Source of the DNA: Haloplasma contractile
GTDB taxonomy: Bacteria; Bacillota_I; Bacilli_A; Haloplasmatales; Haloplasmataceae
Length of the DNA stretch: 64,000 nt
Assembly (NCBI GenBank): GCA_016841945.1
Contig: JAENYC010000008.1
Coordinates: 49,678-113,677 of the forward strand
Reading direction: 5' to 3'
Position 1 is the stretch's first letter, and each line of letters opens with the position of its first letter. Below the pieces are notes generated by a model that was given only the letters and a program-made list of their open reading frames with translations, was not told the origin of the DNA and ran no database searches. The position numbers and the translations under genes are program-made. Below, piece by piece: positions 38,127 through 48,168 of the stretch.

Positions 38127-39071
38127 TTATATGATCCCTCTTTCACCGATGGATTTAAAATATTTATCAGCACCTATTATCAGTCCTAATCCAATTAAGG
38201 ATTTAAATAAACCGACTGCTGTTGCATATGAATATTTTCCGCTGACAATACCTTGCCTGTACACATAAGTATCTATGATATCAATCTTGTCGTATAACAT
38301 ATTATTATATAGTACAAAAATTTGATCAAAACCAGCATTTAATATACCAGATAATGATAAAATAAATAACATAATAATCGTAGGTCTAATACTTGCTAAT
38401 GATATGTGCCACATTTTAACTAATCGACCAGCTCCATCTATATCAGCTGCTTCATATAATTCAGGGTTTACTCCAGATAAAGCGGCCATATATATAATGG
38501 TTCCCCAGCCTGCATTTTTCCATATGTCACTACTTACCACAATAAATCTGGCGAAATCTTTATTAATCATAAAATAAATTGGTTCCTCATAATTAAACCA
38601 ATTCATTAATATGGAATTAACTAAACCGCCATTAGGGGAAAGAATGGAGAATACAAGACCACCTACTATTACCCATGATATAAATCTTGGTAAATATAAA
38701 ACAGTTTGAATACTACGTTTAAATTTCATACTTATCATTTCATTCATCAACAGTGCCAAAATTATAGGAATAGGAAAACCAAATGCGATTTTATAAAAAC
38801 TAATGATAAGGGTATTACGTGTAACTTTCCAAAAATATTCATCTTTCAAAAATTGAATAAAAAATCCAAATCCATTATGATCTGCCCAAGGACTATTGAT
38901 AATGCCTTTAAATACATCAAAATCTTTAAACGCTAATAAAATACCGTACATCGGTACATAACAAAACAACAAGTAAAATAAAAGAACTGGTATGAGTAGT
39001 ATATATAAAACATAATATTTCTTTATTAATTTTTTGGTTTCTTTCTTCATAAATTTTCTATTTTTTAACAC
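38127..39071 (-). CDS. ABC importer permease, LplB type
   Basis: About 314 residues from a GTG at 39071. GGAGGT lies 6 bp before it, whereas the ATG at 39089 contains that ribosome site. Six transmembrane segments, with YVPMYGILLAFKDFD typical of LplB and the EAA loop EAADIDGAGRLVKMWHISLASI. It is the first gene of the operon transcribed away from the YesN-type regulator. Confidence 0.92.
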   Translation of the reverse strand: MLKNRKFMKKETKKLIKKYYVLYILLIPVLLFYLLFCYVPMYGILLAFKDFDVFKGIINSPWADHNGFGFFIQFLKDEYFWKVTRNTLIISFYKIAFGFPIPIILALLMNEMISMKFKRSIQTVLYLPRFISWVIVGGLVFSILSPNGGLVNSILMNWFNYEEPIYFMINKDFARFIVVSSDIWKNAGWGTIIYMAALSGVNPELYEAADIDGAGRLVKMWHISLASIRPTIIMLFILSLSGILNAGFDQIFVLYNNMLYDKIDIIDTYVYRQGIVSGKYSYATAVGLFKSLIGLGLIIGADKYFKSIGERGII

Positions 39072-39099
39072 AAATACACCTCCATTCACATCATATGTG

Positions 39100-39105
39100 A
39101 TTATA
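39100..39105 (-). promoter_or_regulatory. -10 box of the GH43/ABC operon
   Basis: TATAAT on the minus strand has no good -35 box 17 bp upstream (TATAAA), as is common for activator-dependent promoters. TCACAT-ATG-ATGTGA, an inverted repeat, follows at about 39087-39101. Activation by the divergent YesN-type regulator is inferred. Confidence 0.45.
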
Positions 39106-39193
39106 CTATCATGTGTCTTTTGTTTATAAAAGGGGGATTTCTTTTAAAAAAAGGTATCAATTCTTCTATATTGAAATTAACATTTATTTACAT

Positions 39194-39222
39194 TTGAACT
39201 CTATATCTTGATTTTGTATAAT
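39194..39222 (+). promoter_or_regulatory. Promoter of the YesN/YesM-type genes
   Basis: TTGAAC (39194-39199) and TATAAT (39217-39222), 17-bp spacer, in the 192-bp divergent region. Confidence 0.75.
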
Positions 39223-39263
39223 GATGATAAGATTAAAAATACAATAGTTAGTGGGGAATTAAC

Positions 39264-40790
39264 ATGATTAGTTTAATCATTATAGAAGATGAACAAGATA
39301 TACTTGAGGGAATTGTTGATTTGATTGATTGGGATAGGCTAGGATATGATTTGATTGATACTTGTAAAAATGGATTAGAGGGTTATCAATCCATTTTAAA
39401 ACACAAACCTCAACTTGTCATAACTGATATCAAAATGCCAAAAATGGATGGACTTAAAGTCATAGAAAAAGTTAAAGCAACTGATTTAGAAACAAAATTT
39501 ATTATCTTAACAGGTTATGAGACATTCGAGTATGCAAAAACAGCGATTAATTTAGGCGCTATTGGATTTGTGTCAAAAATATCCTTATTTGAAGATTTAA
39601 CGACAATCCTTACTGATGTAAAAGCTTCTTTTGAAAACAGAAATCAATTTAATTCTAGAAATATCAAAATGAAAAATATAATATTAGAACATTATCTCAG
39701 TCCATCATCCCCAATAATAATAAAAGATAATTATTTTCAATCTCTCTATTTTGGTTCCATAGGTATTAAGATTGATCAATTAAAACCTTCACTAACGAAT
39801 GATGTACTTTTAAAAATAGAAAATTGTTTTAGTGAAGATGAACAATTATTTTTTATCAGGTCACGAAATAATATATTATGTACCATATTTTATAGTGATG
39901 AAGAGGAAACGCTTCAAAATAAACAAACTATCTTACTCAACACTTTAAGTAATACATTAAAGGAGTTAATTACAAAAAAGACAGCTCATTATTACTTAGC
40001 TGTCGGAAGAATATTTAAAGATATAACTGGTTGTCTGAAATCACTCAATGATATCGACCATATGATGTCAAGAAGAAAACTACACTCAAATGATAATATA
40101 CTTTACTACTCTTATTTCGATGAAACGAATGAAGTATTTTCTCTTGATAGTAAACAAGAAATTGAAAATGAGATATTGTTATATATTGATTCTCACAATT
40201 ATCAACTAGCAAAAGAACATATAAACAAATGGGTAGAAATTGTATTTTCTAATCATAAATTATCCAATGACAAACTAAAACACATCTGTATATCATTCTT
40301 AGCATTAATAGTTTGGAAAATTGAAGATAATTTCTATAATAATGAAAAAACTAAACAATTTAGAATAGATATTCTTGATTTATCAGAAGAAACAGATATC
40401 ACAAACATTCAAAAAACTTTTCTTCGAATATATGATGAATGCCTAAATGTTCTTCTTTCTAGTCTAAGTAATAAAAGCAATTATGAAATTATGGAAATAG
40501 CTAAACATTATATCGATAACCACATATTAGATAATATATCATTAAAAAACATTGCTTTTTTTTCTTATATGTCACCATCCTATTTTAGTTCACTATTTAC
40601 CAAATACTATAATGAAACTTTTTCTAATTATGTCAATCGTTTAAAAATGAATAAAGCATATGAACTATTAGAGGCAGGAAAAAATGTTAATACTGTTGCT
40701 GAATTATTAGGTTACACAGAAGTTAAAAGTTTTAGAAGAAGATTTAAAGAATACTTTAATACAAATCCAAGCAATATTAAAAAAGGATAA
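39264..40790 (+). CDS. AraC-type response regulator (YesN-like)
   Basis: 508 residues. The receiver has acidic E8-D9, phospho-acceptor D55 in VITDIKMPKMDG, and Lys in VSKISLF. A long middle region is followed by a C-terminal AraC helix-turn-helix (ISLKNIAFFSYMSPSYFSSLFTKYYN and VAELLGYTEVKSFRRRFKEYFN). It pairs with the YesM-like kinase 5 bp downstream and probably activates the divergent importer/GH43 operon. Confidence 0.94.
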   Translation: MISLIIIEDEQDILEGIVDLIDWDRLGYDLIDTCKNGLEGYQSILKHKPQLVITDIKMPKMDGLKVIEKVKATDLETKFIILTGYETFEYAKTAINLGAIGFVSKISLFEDLTTILTDVKASFENRNQFNSRNIKMKNIILEHYLSPSSPIIIKDNYFQSLYFGSIGIKIDQLKPSLTNDVLLKIENCFSEDEQLFFIRSRNNILCTIFYSDEEETLQNKQTILLNTLSNTLKELITKKTAHYYLAVGRIFKDITGCLKSLNDIDHMMSRRKLHSNDNILYYSYFDETNEVFSLDSKQEIENEILLYIDSHNYQLAKEHINKWVEIVFSNHKLSNDKLKHICISFLALIVWKIEDNFYNNEKTKQFRIDILDLSEETDITNIQKTFLRIYDECLNVLLSSLSNKSNYEIMEIAKHYIDNHILDNISLKNIAFFSYMSPSYFSSLFTKYYNETFSNYVNRLKMNKAYELLEAGKNVNTVAELLGYTEVKSFRRRFKEYFNTNPSNIKKG

Positions 40791-40795
40791 CTGAT

Positions 40796-43564
40796 ATGCA
40801 GTCGCATCATAAGAAAATAAAAATCATTCAGCTCATATTATTAACATTTACCTCTGCTTTATTATTAATCATTAATACCACTCAAACACAACATTATGTA
40901 TTAGATAAAGTCTTTACATCGAATAAAAATGTTTCATCCATTATATCTAATAAATTTAATAATTATTTGTTATTAATTGAAAATAAAATCAAATCAAATT
41001 CATCGACATTTGAAACGATAATAGAAGAATATAGTCATGCTGACAATGCCTATCAACGGACGATAAAAATAAATCAGTTAACATCACAAACCTATTTTCT
41101 ACTGAATGATGAACTTGGTTTTGAAAGTATCTCCCTCTTTTATGATAATGGTTTAGTCCAAACTAGTCTTCATTTTGGTGAAGAGGTAAATATAGACTAC
41201 AAAAAGATTAAAAACCAAGCTATTCATGATGAAATTCTCTTCATTACAGATGGTTCTAATTATTTAAATACAATGATGAACAAACCAAACAAACTCCCCA
41301 TCCTATATAAATACAATGATTTAATTTTAATGACCTATTTAAACTTAAATAATCATTATTTACAATCGGATATAGAGAACTTTAAAGTGGCCATTATCGG
41401 AGAAGATATCGCCTACAATATTCAAGGGGATATTAGTTCTCATTCAATTAAAAATACACTTACTAATATCAAAAAAGGGAATCAGTATTTTATCGATTCC
41501 CATAACCATTATGTAACTTATGAAAAAACAATCAATGATACATATATCATCACTTATACTGATATTAGCTCATTAAATTTAGATTGGCATCATTACCTCA
41601 TTATTATACTGATATTTGATATACTTATACTTGGAGTAAGTTATTTAATATCTTTAAAATTATCACATTATATCACAAAGCCAATTGAACGATTTACAAA
41701 GCAAGTATACAATACCAAAGACTTTACAAAAATCAAGCCTGAATCTCTATATGATGATAAAAAAGTGATATCCAAATGGTTTTCTAATTTGCCTATACGA
41801 AATAAAATATTCTCTTATTTAATCATTTCTGTCACTTTACCTCTTACAATCATTAGTATTTTTTCAATATTGCTCACACCTGTGGTGATTCATAATCGGA
41901 TTGATTTTTCTTCAAACACTTTAATAGAAATGACATCTAATAATATAAGTGAGCAGTTTGTAATCTCTGAAATGGCACTTAATTCCACTATTTTGAATGA
42001 CTATATGCAACTTTATTTGATCAAACAAAATGATTATAAAATTATTAAAAGTCGTTTAAATACTAGTTCAATTCCTCAAAAAACTTTAGAAACTTATTTA
42101 GATGAGAACTACATAAATGATTTAGGTTATACAAAGATCAATGATCAATTAACCTTTGATATTGTGATGAATCAGATTAGAAAAAATGGTTTATTTACAA
42201 CTTTAGTTGATTCTATCGCATTATATAATGCAGATGGAAAATTAATTAACTTTTCAGATTATTCAAAGACTAATACATTAAATGTAGAAAACACTAATCA
42301 ATATGTCTATCAAAATGGAAAAATCACATTGACTAAAACAGTGAATAGTCTATATCCAACATTAATTAATACAGAAAATGTCCCGATTATTCAACGTAAT
42401 ATTGGATATGTCCAAATTAATATTAATATGGAAAAACTCTATCTCACCTATAATCAATTACAACTTGGTGATAACTCTCAGGTTTATATAATAGATGACA
42501 CCAATACAATCATTTCAAGTAGAGATTCATTTGTTAATAACGAAACATTTAGTAATATGTTAGAAGAAAATAATGACCATTTCTTATTTTTTAGAAAAAA
42601 TTTAGATATCAAGAATAACTGGAGTATTATCACCTATTTCCCTAAATCAGATATTCGTGTGCAATATACTCCCCTTATCTTAACTAATATCGTTGTTCTT
42701 TGTATTTTAATTTTGTTCATCATTATTTTATCAATGTTATTATCTAAAAATGTTATTAAAAGATTATCTAGTATCCATGAACAAATAAAGTCTATCAAAA
42801 ATTTTGATCATCATATTATCATAAATAGTAAAAACGATGAAGTAAGTCTATTAGTCAATAGTTTTAACAATATGATTGATCGACTTAATATGCTTGTTCT
42901 TGAAATAAATAATAGGAAAGCAGAATATCAAAAACTTGAGACATTAAAAAAAGAGGCTGAATTAATCGCATATCAAACACAGATTAATCCGCATTTTCTA
43001 TATAATGTATTCACATCTATTAACATCATGATTAAAAGAAAGAAAAATGAAGAAGCCTCACAAATGCTTGTCGCTGTATCTAAACTATTTAAACTAAGCA
43101 TTTATCGAAATATCATCATGGTACCGCTAAAGGATGAAATAGATCATTTAAAAACTTATGCAATGGTACAAAAGATTCGCTTTAAAGATAAAATAAAAAT
43201 TCATATCAACATCGAAGAGAACTTACTAAACTATAAGGTATTGAAGTTCATTCTTCAACCTTTAGTAGAGAATGCCTTTCATCATGGGCTAGAACCTATT
43301 GGAGAAGGAAATCTTTGGATTGACATTAAAATAGAATTTATGAAATTAGTTATTTTAATAAAAGATGATGGGATAGGAATTGAAGTAGACAAGCTAAACC
43401 AAATTAAAAGTAGCATCAAAAATCATGATGTTACCGTTCATTTAGGTCTTGCCAATGTAAATCAAAGAATTCAACTCCATAATGGTAATGAATATGGCTT
43501 AAGGATTGAAAGTAGAAAAAGCCAAGGTACTTCGGTTATCATTACTTTACCATTGATAGAATAG
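40796..43564 (+). CDS. YesM-like sensor histidine kinase with a doubled sensor region
   Basis: 922 residues, against about 580-600 for YesM. There are four transmembrane helices (about 9-28, 266-288, 339-363, 626-649), giving two extracellular sensor loops (29-265 and 364-625). The HAMP-like ITKPIERFTKQ after helix 2 runs almost directly into LPIRNKIFSYL, which looks like a fresh YesM N-terminus. The kinase core has QTQINPHFLYN (His about 732) and an HATPase with VENAFHHGLEP and DDGIGIE. It senses extracellular glycans or the loaded binding protein, and phosphorylates the YesN-type partner. Confidence 0.92.
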   Translation: MQSHHKKIKIIQLILLTFTSALLLIINTTQTQHYVLDKVFTSNKNVSSIISNKFNNYLLLIENKIKSNSSTFETIIEEYSHADNAYQRTIKINQLTSQTYFLLNDELGFESISLFYDNGLVQTSLHFGEEVNIDYKKIKNQAIHDEILFITDGSNYLNTMMNKPNKLPILYKYNDLILMTYLNLNNHYLQSDIENFKVAIIGEDIAYNIQGDISSHSIKNTLTNIKKGNQYFIDSHNHYVTYEKTINDTYIITYTDISSLNLDWHHYLIIILIFDILILGVSYLISLKLSHYITKPIERFTKQVYNTKDFTKIKPESLYDDKKVISKWFSNLPIRNKIFSYLIISVTLPLTIISIFSILLTPVVIHNRIDFSSNTLIEMTSNNISEQFVISEMALNSTILNDYMQLYLIKQNDYKIIKSRLNTSSIPQKTLETYLDENYINDLGYTKINDQLTFDIVMNQIRKNGLFTTLVDSIALYNADGKLINFSDYSKTNTLNVENTNQYVYQNGKITLTKTVNSLYPTLINTENVPIIQRNIGYVQININMEKLYLTYNQLQLGDNSQVYIIDDTNTIISSRDSFVNNETFSNMLEENNDHFLFFRKNLDIKNNWSIITYFPKSDIRVQYTPLILTNIVVLCILILFIIILSMLLSKNVIKRLSSIHEQIKSIKNFDHHIIINSKNDEVSLLVNSFNNMIDRLNMLVLEINNRKAEYQKLETLKKEAELIAYQTQINPHFLYNVFTSINIMIKRKKNEEASQMLVAVSKLFKLSIYRNIIMVPLKDEIDHLKTYAMVQKIRFKDKIKIHINIEENLLNYKVLKFILQPLVENAFHHGLEPIGEGNLWIDIKIEFMKLVILIKDDGIGIEVDKLNQIKSSIKNHDVTVHLGLANVNQRIQLHNGNEYGLRIESRKSQGTSVIITLPLIE

Positions 43565-43572
43565 TTAAAAAT

Positions 43573-43601
43573 AGACCTAATCGAATTAACCGATTAGGTC
43601 T
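43573..43601. terminator. Bidirectional terminator after the kinase gene
   Basis: Perfect stem AGACCTAATCG / CGATTAGGTCT with loop AATTAAC between converging genes. Confidence 0.9.
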
Positions 43602-43606
43602 CATCT

Positions 43607-44668
43607 TTATTTATTTTGATATTCTTTTATCACCTCAAGCATAGCCTCCACATTTTCCCAAGGAACTTCAGGTTCTAACATATGTGTTGGTGCCAAGATG
43701 AAACCCCCACCTTTTCCCATATTTTCAATCAATTCAATACATTTTTTTCTTACTTCATCAGGTGTACCAAAAGGCATGGTAGTCTGAGTACCTAAACCAC
43801 CTCTAAACGATAACCTGTCACCATACTTCTCTTTTATTTCAAAGGGATTCATACATTCTGGTTGTACTGGATTTAATACATCAACGCCAATTTCGATTAA
43901 ATCTGGAATAATCTTTTGAAGATTACCATCCCCATGATAATCAATGATAATATCTGGATTTATGCTTTTCGCCGCATCAATGATTTTCTTTAATCTTGTT
44001 TTAAAATGTTTAGCCCATAATTTAGGACTCATCATCATATCTAATTGTGTTGAAACATCATCACCAATATGTAAGACATCAACATCAGATAAAGCATAAT
44101 TTTCAGCCATTTCACAACGTATTTCTGTAATTTTATCTAAATGATAATTTGCAAGTGTTTCATCCATCATCATGTCAATCATCAACTTATCCATCGAACG
44201 TAAATACCAACCAATTTCGAATATCGTAATCGCCATAGAAGCAACAACAATGACATCTTTGACTTTTAATTCCTCTACAATTTTTTTTAATTTAACCCAA
44301 TCGAAATCCCTTGTTACATCTGGATATGGATAGTTTTGAAATTCGTCTAATGTTTCAAAATCTTTCATCGGATGCATCATTCTTGTAAAATGTTCAACAT
44401 CACCTTTTTTATGGCCTACACCCCATTCAGTAAAATAATAATCTCCAGTTAATTCTTCTTTGTTAAAATACTTCGTCCAATCTATTTTACGTTTTTTATT
44501 CGGAACGACAATAAAGCGATATGGCATATCAAAGTATTCTGCATAATCAACATCCCCATATTTTTCTTTAAATTTTTTCACAAGAGATGGACAAAGATTC
44601 ATTTCAAAGGGAATATAACCTTCAGCTTCTCGTCTTAAACTCTTTAGCACCAATTCTCTTCTTTTCAT
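43607..44668 (-). CDS. UroD-like TIM-barrel protein of unknown substrate
   Basis: About 353 residues. The ATG at 44668 is chosen because GGAGG overlaps the earlier ATG at 44683. It has the uroporphyrinogen-decarboxylase superfamily fold (RRELVLKSLRRE, LSFRGGLGTQTTMPFGTPDEV). The zinc site reads IIIDYHGDGN: the His is kept but the Cys is replaced by Asp, so a standard thiol methyltransferase is unlikely. It is divergent from an AraC regulator. Such UroD-like proteins are common in sugar loci but not characterised that I know of. Confidence 0.75.
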   Translation of the reverse strand: MKRRELVLKSLRREAEGYIPFEMNLCPSLVKKFKEKYGDVDYAEYFDMPYRFIVVPNKKRKIDWTKYFNKEELTGDYYFTEWGVGHKKGDVEHFTRMMHPMKDFETLDEFQNYPYPDVTRDFDWVKLKKIVEELKVKDVIVVASMAITIFEIGWYLRSMDKLMIDMMMDETLANYHLDKITEIRCEMAENYALSDVDVLHIGDDVSTQLDMMMSPKLWAKHFKTRLKKIIDAAKSINPDIIIDYHGDGNLQKIIPDLIEIGVDVLNPVQPECMNPFEIKEKYGDRLSFRGGLGTQTTMPFGTPDEVRKKCIELIENMGKGGGFILAPTHMLEPEVPWENVEAMLEVIKEYQNK

Positions 44669-44801
44669 TATTGTATCCTCCATTTATTCTCTTAGTTAAT
44701 TTGTATATTATCATAAAACATTGAATAAGAATATGGTAAAATGAAAGGAAAATATGGAGAAATAAAACTATTTAAATAATCAAATATTTTAAGGTGATAT
44801 T

Positions 44802-45602
44802 ATGCATAAATATAACATTGAAAATCTTTATCCTCAAATATCCATTAGCACTTTTGGTATAGAACAATGTAATCCTCTACATTTCTACGGACCAGCAGTT
44901 AGGGATCACTTATTAATCGTTTCTGTATTAAAAGGAAAAGGTATCTTTAAAACCAAAAATAAGACATACAGGGTAAAAACAAAAGAAGCTTTCATTATAA
45001 GACCAAATGAAATTCACTTTTATCAAGCTGACAAACATGAACCTTGGAAATATGCTTGGTTTGGATTAAAGGGTGCTAACGCTATTAGTATTATAAATAC
45101 TATATCAGAACATAAAGATATTATTCATGTTTCAAATATAAATTTAATAGAAAACTGTATCACAAAACTAACACAATATAGTGATTTAAAAATTGGATTT
45201 GATACTAGAAGTCTAGGTTATTTTTATGTATTTCTCTCTGAATTAATGGAATCAAATAACCTTCATTCTTTAAACAATAAAGACATTACAAAAGACTATG
45301 TGATGAAGGCAATAACGTATATTGAAGGTAATTACTCAAAAAAAATTGAGGTTAAAGAAATCGCCAAGTATCTAAACTTAAACCGAGTTTATTTTACGAG
45401 ATTATTTACTAAATATATGAAATCCTCACCTCAAGACTATATTATAAACTACAAAATTAAGAAAGCATGTCAACTATTAAAAGAAACTAATTTATCAATA
45501 CATGCTATATCTAATTCTGTTGGATATCAAGACGCCCTTAATTTTTCTAAATTATTTAAACAAAAGTTAGGAATTCCTCCAACCGAATATAGAAAAATAT
45601 AA
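44802..45602 (+). CDS. AraC-family transcriptional regulator
   Basis: 266 residues. The N-terminal cupin sensor (VSVLKGKGIFKTKNKTYRVK, EAFIIRPNEIHFYQAD) is followed by the C-terminal helix-turn-helix pair (IEVKEIAKYLNLNRVYFTRLFTKYM, IHAISNSVGYQDALNFSKLFKQ). AAGGTGATATT precedes the ATG. It is divergent from the UroD-like gene and likely controls it. Sugar effector is typical for this cupin type. Confidence 0.9.
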   Translation: MHKYNIENLYPQISISTFGIEQCNPLHFYGPAVRDHLLIVSVLKGKGIFKTKNKTYRVKTKEAFIIRPNEIHFYQADKHEPWKYAWFGLKGANAISIINTISEHKDIIHVSNINLIENCITKLTQYSDLKIGFDTRSLGYFYVFLSELMESNNLHSLNNKDITKDYVMKAITYIEGNYSKKIEVKEIAKYLNLNRVYFTRLFTKYMKSSPQDYIINYKIKKACQLLKETNLSIHAISNSVGYQDALNFSKLFKQKLGIPPTEYRKI

Positions 45603-45722
45603 ACATAATAGAGCTCAAGCTTAAAAATTAAGAATCAATTTATATTATCTTATTAATACCGACAATGTACACAAGTAATTTTTTTGTATTGTTCATTTTA
45701 TTAGACATTTAATCATAACAAA

Positions 45723-45749
45723 AAAGACTTCGATTTAATCAAAGCCTTT
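45723..45749. terminator. Terminator of the DUF3592-like gene
   Basis: An imperfect 13-bp stem (AAAGACTTCGATT / AATCAAAGCCTTT, two mismatches) is followed by TTTTTTG on the minus strand. I see nothing else in 45603-45722. Confidence 0.7.
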
Positions 45750-45764
45750 TCTTTCTATTATTTA

Positions 45765-46187
45765 CTAAAAATATAATTCTTTTATAAATGCTTTTTCATG
45801 ATTTTCTGCATCAACTAAAACAGTAATCACTTTATCTTTTTCCATTTTTCTAGTTCTTCTGTTTTTTAGTACTCTATTACCTACAGTATATTCTTGATTA
45901 TCTACTGTGTAAGTAAAGTTAATTCTCCCCCTTGATTCATCAAATCCAGAACTGGTTACTTTTCCTTCTACTTCTATTCCTTTTTCTAATACTGTATTTA
46001 AATAATTATAACGCATAACCATTAAGAATATTGATGCGATTGATAATAGTATTAACACAACAGCAAATCCAATTGCTTCATTAATCACAATCAATATAAT
46101 CACTAGTCCTGCTAATGTCAACCCTAATATTAAGAAGAAAAATGTTAAATACTCCGTGAGTAATATTTTTCTTATGTTAGGTTTCAA
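45765..46187 (-). CDS. Two-helix membrane protein with DUF3592-like domain
   Basis: 140 residues from a TTG start that has GGAGGAG about 7 bp upstream. Two transmembrane segments (about 14-38 and 41-58) precede a small beta domain (GIEVEGKVTSSG, INFTYTVDNQEYTVG, KVITVLVDAENHEKAFI), as in DUF3592 proteins. Function is unknown. Confidence 0.75.
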   Translation of the reverse strand: MKPNIRKILLTEYLTFFFLILGLTLAGLVIILIVINEAIGFAVVLILLSIASIFLMVMRYNYLNTVLEKGIEVEGKVTSSGFDESRGRINFTYTVDNQEYTVGNRVLKNRRTRKMEKDKVITVLVDAENHEKAFIKELYF

Positions 46188-46251
46188 AAATTATCTCCTC
46201 CTTTATTGTTACTTATATTATACAATTTATTTAGAAATTATTCAACAATAA

Positions 46252-47574
46252 TTAAGCTAATGAACCCATTGGGTCCCAAGGTTTTAGTTCAATCGGTTTT
46301 AATTCCCGAGCACTTAGTTGTTCCTCATTTAAATATTTATTATGAATAACCGCTTGATAAACAAATTTATCAAACCAGGAATCTGAACAAAGATAATAAC
46401 CTTTTGCGCCTTTTTTATCTCCCCAAGAGTTTTCTATCTTCCAACGATTTGGTTGTCCTTCATCGATGTTCACACCTGTAATGACCATGGCATGATTCAT
46501 TGCACTTTGAGCATAATCTAAGCTGTCTTCCTTACTTAATGCTAAACTCATTTCTAACATTTCATCGTAATCATAAGAATGATCATCCCAAACACCATTT
46601 TCTCTATTACCAAAGCGCGAAACATCAGAACCAAACCAAACGACTTCATTATCGAGTAATTGTTTTAAAACCAAGGCTTTTAGGTCTTTCATTTCAAGAT
46701 TCAAATATTTGATTGGTCTACCACCTACCACATTACCTAAATATTGAACAGTAAAGGTCTTAAGATAAGGTTTATCTTTTGTAGGTGCATGAATGATAGA
46801 TACATAATCTTTTAATATTCCACCTAATTGTTCTTGATAAAATTGTTGTGGTGTTAAATTTTTAATAATATGATATTCATCATTAGAAAGATATTCGAAG
46901 TTAAATTGTTTTGGTGGTACTCCAAAATTAGTTGTTAAAAATGTATATAATTCATCAAGGGTTTGATTCTTTAGTGCTTCTATTTCTGCCTTCTTATCAC
47001 TTGCATATAATTTTCTTGCCTTTGCGACATATTGTCTTAACTTAATATTAATGATTTGATTCATCACCCTCGTATTAGAACTAGATGATGTTTCTACCAT
47101 TGCTTCCTTAGGAACAACACCATATTTTTCAATAAGTGAGACAAACATATCCCATTGTCCACCATCTTGAATCCCAATTTTTAAAAGGTGTTGTAAGGTA
47201 CGATTATCAATATCAACATCTAAGAAATCATCCATTGATTCTATAAAATAATTAATTTTCTCAAATTTATCCCAAAAGGCTGTGTAGTTTTGAGAAAATT
47301 CAAACTCTTCAATATCGTACTTTTTGGCAATGATTTCTCGTAATACATTTAATCCAGCAAATAACCAACAACGACCACTTTTCTTCTGATTTGTAACAGG
47401 TAGTGTTTTAATTTCATTTGAAAATTTAAACTGTGTTAACGGTCTTTGTTCCTGTTTTTCAAACAAATCAGATAATTCGTTCTTTAATAAAACACGTCTA
47501 AGTGCTTTTTGAATTGGTTTCTTATCATAGGATTCATTTAACTTTTGAATTACATCATTTGTAATTTCTTTCAT
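46252..47574 (-). CDS. pepC: Aminopeptidase C (bleomycin hydrolase family)
   Basis: About 440 residues, the family length. The papain-type active site has Gln and Cys in NQKKSGRCWLFAGLN, His in MNHAMVITG, and Asn in WKIENSWG. It is a cytosolic hexameric peptidase that removes N-terminal amino acids. The ATG at 47574 has GGGAGAT 6 bp upstream; a TTG 6 codons earlier overlaps the preceding gene's stop. Confidence 0.96.
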   Translation of the reverse strand: MKEITNDVIQKLNESYDKKPIQKALRRVLLKNELSDLFEKQEQRPLTQFKFSNEIKTLPVTNQKKSGRCWLFAGLNVLREIIAKKYDIEEFEFSQNYTAFWDKFEKINYFIESMDDFLDVDIDNRTLQHLLKIGIQDGGQWDMFVSLIEKYGVVPKEAMVETSSSSNTRVMNQIINIKLRQYVAKARKLYASDKKAEIEALKNQTLDELYTFLTTNFGVPPKQFNFEYLSNDEYHIIKNLTPQQFYQEQLGGILKDYVSIIHAPTKDKPYLKTFTVQYLGNVVGGRPIKYLNLEMKDLKALVLKQLLDNEVVWFGSDVSRFGNRENGVWDDHSYDYDEMLEMSLALSKEDSLDYAQSAMNHAMVITGVNIDEGQPNRWKIENSWGDKKGAKGYYLCSDSWFDKFVYQAVIHNKYLNEEQLSARELKPIELKPWDPMGSLA

Positions 47575-47588
47575 TATACTATCTCCCT

Positions 47589-48032
47589 TCAATCTTCTTC
47601 ATCTTCAAAATAAGTACGTAGTTCATCGACAGTACTACTATAGATATTTCCATATCTCATCTTTCTACCGTCAAATTTAGCAACTAAATACCCTTCATCT
47701 GACTTTCGTACGGAAAATCCATAATTCTCTTTTGATACTGGATAAATAATCACATAAAAGATAACCACAGGATCGTCAGAATTCTTTCCCATTTCGTTCC
47801 ATTTCTCTTGAAAACTTTTATCTTCTCGTTTGACTGAAATGTCTCTAAACATTTCAGTAATTTTTTCTATTTCTTCTTCATCTGTTATCTCAACAACGCT
47901 ATCAGTACTTGGATGTTTTAATTCTATTTTTTCTATATTTTTATCTTTAGTTAAGATTAACTTGCTATTATTACAACTATTCAAAGATAAAATAAGAAAT
48001 AAAACTAAAAAATATTTAATCAATTGTCTCAC
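47589..48032 (-). CDS. Small lipoprotein of unknown function
   Basis: 147 residues from a GTG with GGAGG about 7 bp upstream. The signal peptide has the lipobox LNSC (Cys near 20). The mature part is charged (DEEEIEKITEMF, FYVIIYPVSKENYGFSVRKSD), resembling small beta-rich lipoproteins of Firmicutes. It is just upstream of pepC, probably in one transcript. No function recognised. Confidence 0.75.
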   Translation of the reverse strand: MRQLIKYFLVLFLILSLNSCNNSKLILTKDKNIEKIELKHPSTDSVVEITDEEEIEKITEMFRDISVKREDKSFQEKWNEMGKNSDDPVVIFYVIIYPVSKENYGFSVRKSDEGYLVAKFDGRKMRYGNIYSSTVDELRTYFEDEED

Positions 48033-48126
48033 TTATATCCCTCCTCAAATCAATCTCTTAATACTATATTATCATAATATAATAAAAAAGTTTATTTTTT
48101 CTTTAATATATCAATAAAAATTATAT

Positions 48127-48159
48127 AAAAACAGTCAAGAAAAACCGTTGACTGTTTTT
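48127..48159. terminator. Terminator of the AraC-GyrI gene
   Basis: The stem AAAAACAGTCAA / TTGACTGTTTTT (12 bp) directly follows the stop codon region. Confidence 0.85.
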
Positions 48160-48168
48160 ATAAATTTA

